A DNA stretch of 64,000 bases from Chloroflexota bacterium (GTDB taxonomy: Bacteria > Chloroflexota > UBA11872 > VXOZ01), in contig JAAXIC010000017.1 of the NCBI GenBank assembly GCA_012270555.1, forward strand, positions 1 through 64,000, given 5' to 3'. Position numbers and translations under genes: made by a program. The notes beneath the pieces were generated by a model. That model was not told the DNA's origin, ran no database searches, and saw nothing but the letters and a program-made list of their open reading frames with translations. Shown in pieces: positions 62,047-64,000 of this stretch (position 1 is its first letter; every line of letters begins with the position of its first letter).

Positions 62047-64000
62047 GTGCAGTCACACGCCCGTCTTGTCATCATCGGCGCCGGCATTGTGGGGTGCAGC
62101 GTCGCCTACCACCTTGCGCAGCGGGGTTGGCGCGATATCGTAGTGGTGGACCAAGGGCCGCTGTTCGACACCGGCGGATCCACTTCCCATGCGCCCGGCC
62201 TCGTGTTTCAGACCAACCCTTCCAAGCTCATGACCACGCTGGCCATGGATACAGTGGCGCTTTATGGTGGTCTTGAGTTGGACGGTCAGCCGTGCTGGTA
62301 CGGTGTAGGCAGCTTGGAGGTGGCGTATACCGAGGCTCGCTGGCAGGACCTCCACCGCAAAATGGGTTTTGCCAAGTCTTATGGTCTGGAGTCCCGCTGC
62401 ATCTCACCCGGTGAGGCGCACGAACTCGTCCCGCTGCTGGATCCCGGTGTCATTCACGGCGCGTACTATGTCCCCAGCGACGGCATCGCCAAGCCCGTGC
62501 GCGCGGCTGAGGCGATGTCCCGCTATTCCCAAGACCACGGCGCCACGTTCTATGGGAATACGACTGTTACCGGCATAGCGGTGGAGGCGGACCGCGTGCG
62601 CGCGGTTGAGACCACAGCGGGCTGCATAAATGCCGAGATGGTGCTCATCTGCGCCGGCATCTGGGGGCCGCGGGTGGGACGCATGGCCGGTGTCTCGATC
62701 CCACTGCTGCCGGTACAACACCAGTACACGCGCACCGCGCCGGTGCCCGCCCTTAAGGGCGAGACCCGTGAGGTCGTTCATCCTGTCGTGCGTCACCAGG
62801 ACTACGCCATGTACTTTCGCCAGGAGGGTGAGTGCTACGGCGTTGGGAACTATAAGCACGAACCGTTGCCGGTCGAGCCTGACGACATTCTCAGCCATGC
62901 CGATGCGAAGCGCGCGCCTGCCATGATGGACTTTACGCCGGAGCACTTTGCGGTTGCGCGGCAGGCTGGGGACGAGCTCTTTCCCGCCCTGCGCGGCCTA
63001 GAGTTGACGGACGCCTTCAACGGCATGTTTTCCTTCACGCCCGACGGCCTGCCCATCCTGGGCGAAGCGCCGGACGTAGCAGGACTATGGATTGCGGAAG
63101 CGGTGTGGATTACGCATGGCGGGGGCGTGGGCAACGTTGTGGCGGAGTGGATGGACACAGGCGTGACCAGCCAGGACTTGCGGGAAGCCGACTACCACCG
63201 TTTCTCGCCCCATGTACACACGCCGGCATATGTGAAGGCGCGCGGCGCCCAGCAGTACCGCGAGGTCTACGACATCATTCATCCACTGCAGCAGATGGAG
63301 AATCCGCGCAACGTGCGATGCAGTCCTTTCCAGCCGCGGCTTGAGGCGCTGGGGGCGGTCTTCTTCGAAAGCGCCGGTTGGGAGCGTCCGCAGTGGTTTG
63401 AGGCCAACCAAACCCTCATTTCGGATGAATCCGCACCAAGTCGATCGGGCTGGGAAGCCCAGCACTGGAGCCCCATTCAGGCCGGCGAGCACCGTGCTAC
63501 CCGCGAGCGGGTTGCCATGTATGACCTGACGGCGTTCATGAAGCTAGAGGTCAGCGGTCCGGGCGCGCTGGCATTCCTGCAATCTGTCAGCGCGAACCAG
63601 GTGGACCGCCCGGTGGGTAAGGTCGTCTACACGGCGATGCTCAATCAGAACGGCGGTATTCAATGCGACCTTACCCTTACGCGGCTGGCACGCGATCGCT
63701 TTCTCGTTCTCACGGGAGGCGCCAGCGGTACGCGCGATCTGGCGTGGTTACGCAAGCACGCGCCAACTGACGGCTCAGTAGGTATCAACGACGTGACCTC
63801 AGAGTTTTGCGGGATTGGGTTGTGGGGGCCGCGAGCGCGCGACGTTTTGGAGCGCGTGTGTGATGACGATGTATCCAACCGCGCGTTCCCGTATTTTGCC
63901 AGCAAGCCAATTACCATCGGAAACGCGCCTGCCCGAGCCCTGCGCGTCTCGTATGTCGGCGAGTTGGGTTGGGAAATCTACGTTCCTACGGAGTACGGTC
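62047..64000 (+). CDS. Dimethylglycine/sarcosine dehydrogenase-like FAD protein with GcvT domain (partial)
   Basis: Open to the right edge, so missing from the ORF track. GTG 62047 follows GAGGAG. N-terminus 'LVIIGAGIVGCSVAYHLAQRG' is the FAD-binding fold, and 'GGSTSHAPGLVFQTNP' matches the region with the covalent flavin His in dimethylglycine dehydrogenase. From about residue 480 ('ATRERVAMYDLTAFMKLEVS', 'GELGWEIYVP') begins the folate-binding GcvT-like domain. The family oxidatively demethylates N-methylated glycines, handing one-carbon units to tetrahydrofolate. 651 codons visible of an expected 800-850. With the BHMT-like gene upstream it forms a betaine catabolism pair. Confidence 0.88.
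   Translation, partial: MQSHARLVIIGAGIVGCSVAYHLAQRGWRDIVVVDQGPLFDTGGSTSHAPGLVFQTNPSKLMTTLAMDTVALYGGLELDGQPCWYGVGSLEVAYTEARWQDLHRKMGFAKSYGLESRCISPGEAHELVPLLDPGVIHGAYYVPSDGIAKPVRAAEAMSRYSQDHGATFYGNTTVTGIAVEADRVRAVETTAGCINAEMVLICAGIWGPRVGRMAGVSIPLLPVQHQYTRTAPVPALKGETREVVHPVVRHQDYAMYFRQEGECYGVGNYKHEPLPVEPDDILSHADAKRAPAMMDFTPEHFAVARQAGDELFPALRGLELTDAFNGMFSFTPDGLPILGEAPDVAGLWIAEAVWITHGGGVGNVVAEWMDTGVTSQDLREADYHRFSPHVHTPAYVKARGAQQYREVYDIIHPLQQMENPRNVRCSPFQPRLEALGAVFFESAGWERPQWFEANQTLISDESAPSRSGWEAQHWSPIQAGEHRATRERVAMYDLTAFMKLEVSGPGALAFLQSVSANQVDRPVGKVVYTAMLNQNGGIQCDLTLTRLARDRFLVLTGGASGTRDLAWLRKHAPTDGSVGINDVTSEFCGIGLWGPRARDVLERVCDDDVSNRAFPYFASKPITIGNAPARALRVSYVGELGWEIYVPTEYG

Noticed and set aside
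1-64000. tRNA, rRNA, CRISPR arrays, insertion sequences
   Set aside because: I scanned the intergenic regions by eye for tRNA-like T-loop signatures, regular repeat-spacer arrays and transposase motifs and saw none; a tRNAscan-SE or Infernal run would be needed to be certain.

Overview
The window looks like a piece of a GC-rich (roughly 60% GC by eye) free-living or host-associated bacterial chromosome, most likely Chloroflexota. The best hints are the N-terminal half of the glycoside hydrolase at 22829 (paired 'FPETGHAV...FLEFF...GGV..FGLPIS' modules of a kind I associate with Chloroflexota secreted proteins), solute-binding lipoproteins with long acidic linkers, and an accessory repertoire (sulfatase, DUF3604/PHP proteins, many amidohydrolase_2 proteins, DegT aminotransferases) typical of sponge-associated or marine Chloroflexota. 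The assignment is inference; no rRNA or tRNA is visible. I found no CRISPR array, integrase or insertion sequence.

Layout: 0-1.4 kb, end of a glycine-betaine/proline-type ABC importer (permease tail and binding lipoprotein). 1.5-6.0 kb, minus-strand catabolic block (sulfatase, TIM-barrel isomerase, two amidohydrolase-fold proteins). 6.2-13.2 kb, ceramidase-like protein, an OsmC-type protein with an in-frame UGA at the peroxidatic Cys position, a YcaQ-like DNA glycosylase coupled to an IlvD/Edd dehydratase, a small repeat protein and a MidA-type methyltransferase carrying an in-frame palindromic repeat. 13.3-20 kb, DegT aminotransferase, topA, sensor kinase, M42 peptidase. 20.2-26.9 kb, a glycan cluster (flippase-like membrane protein, three glycosyltransferases, secreted glycoside hydrolase). 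27.2-32.6 kb, housekeeping and stress genes nadK-recN, hsp20, mutL. 32.7-35.3 kb, a large surface lipoprotein of Cys-paired repeats plus three PPC-like domains. 36.4-40.7 kb, minus-strand operon of 5'-nucleotidase-like, metallophosphoesterase, DUF1614 and M20 amidohydrolase. 40.9-50.8 kb, SDR, nitrilase, an Aap-type amino-acid ABC system with two paralogous binding proteins, and an orphan solute-binding lipoprotein. 51-60.6 kb, an accessory run of amidohydrolases, two DUF3604/PHP proteins, three tandem GNATs and a DegT protein. 60.7-64 kb, betaine-homocysteine methyltransferase-like protein and a dimethylglycine/sarcosine dehydrogenase-like protein that runs off the end.

How they work together: uptake of betaine-like compounds (left end) and their stepwise demethylation (right end) form a coherent theme, and the Aap transporter, nitrilase, peptidases and amidohydrolases point to scavenging of organic nitrogen. 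Most intergenic regions are littered with short dispersed palindromes of at least six families, one of which has entered a coding region in frame and another of which supplies the end of a gene.

The most exciting signal is the gene at 7714-8139: one frame interrupted only by TGA exactly where OsmC proteins carry the catalytic cysteine, followed at the right distance by a hairpin fitting the bacterial SECIS pattern, which suggests an OsmC-like selenoprotein. Two further unusual items are amidohydrolase-fold proteins that have lost every metal ligand yet sit beside intact relatives (twice), and the Cys-paired repeat lipoprotein.
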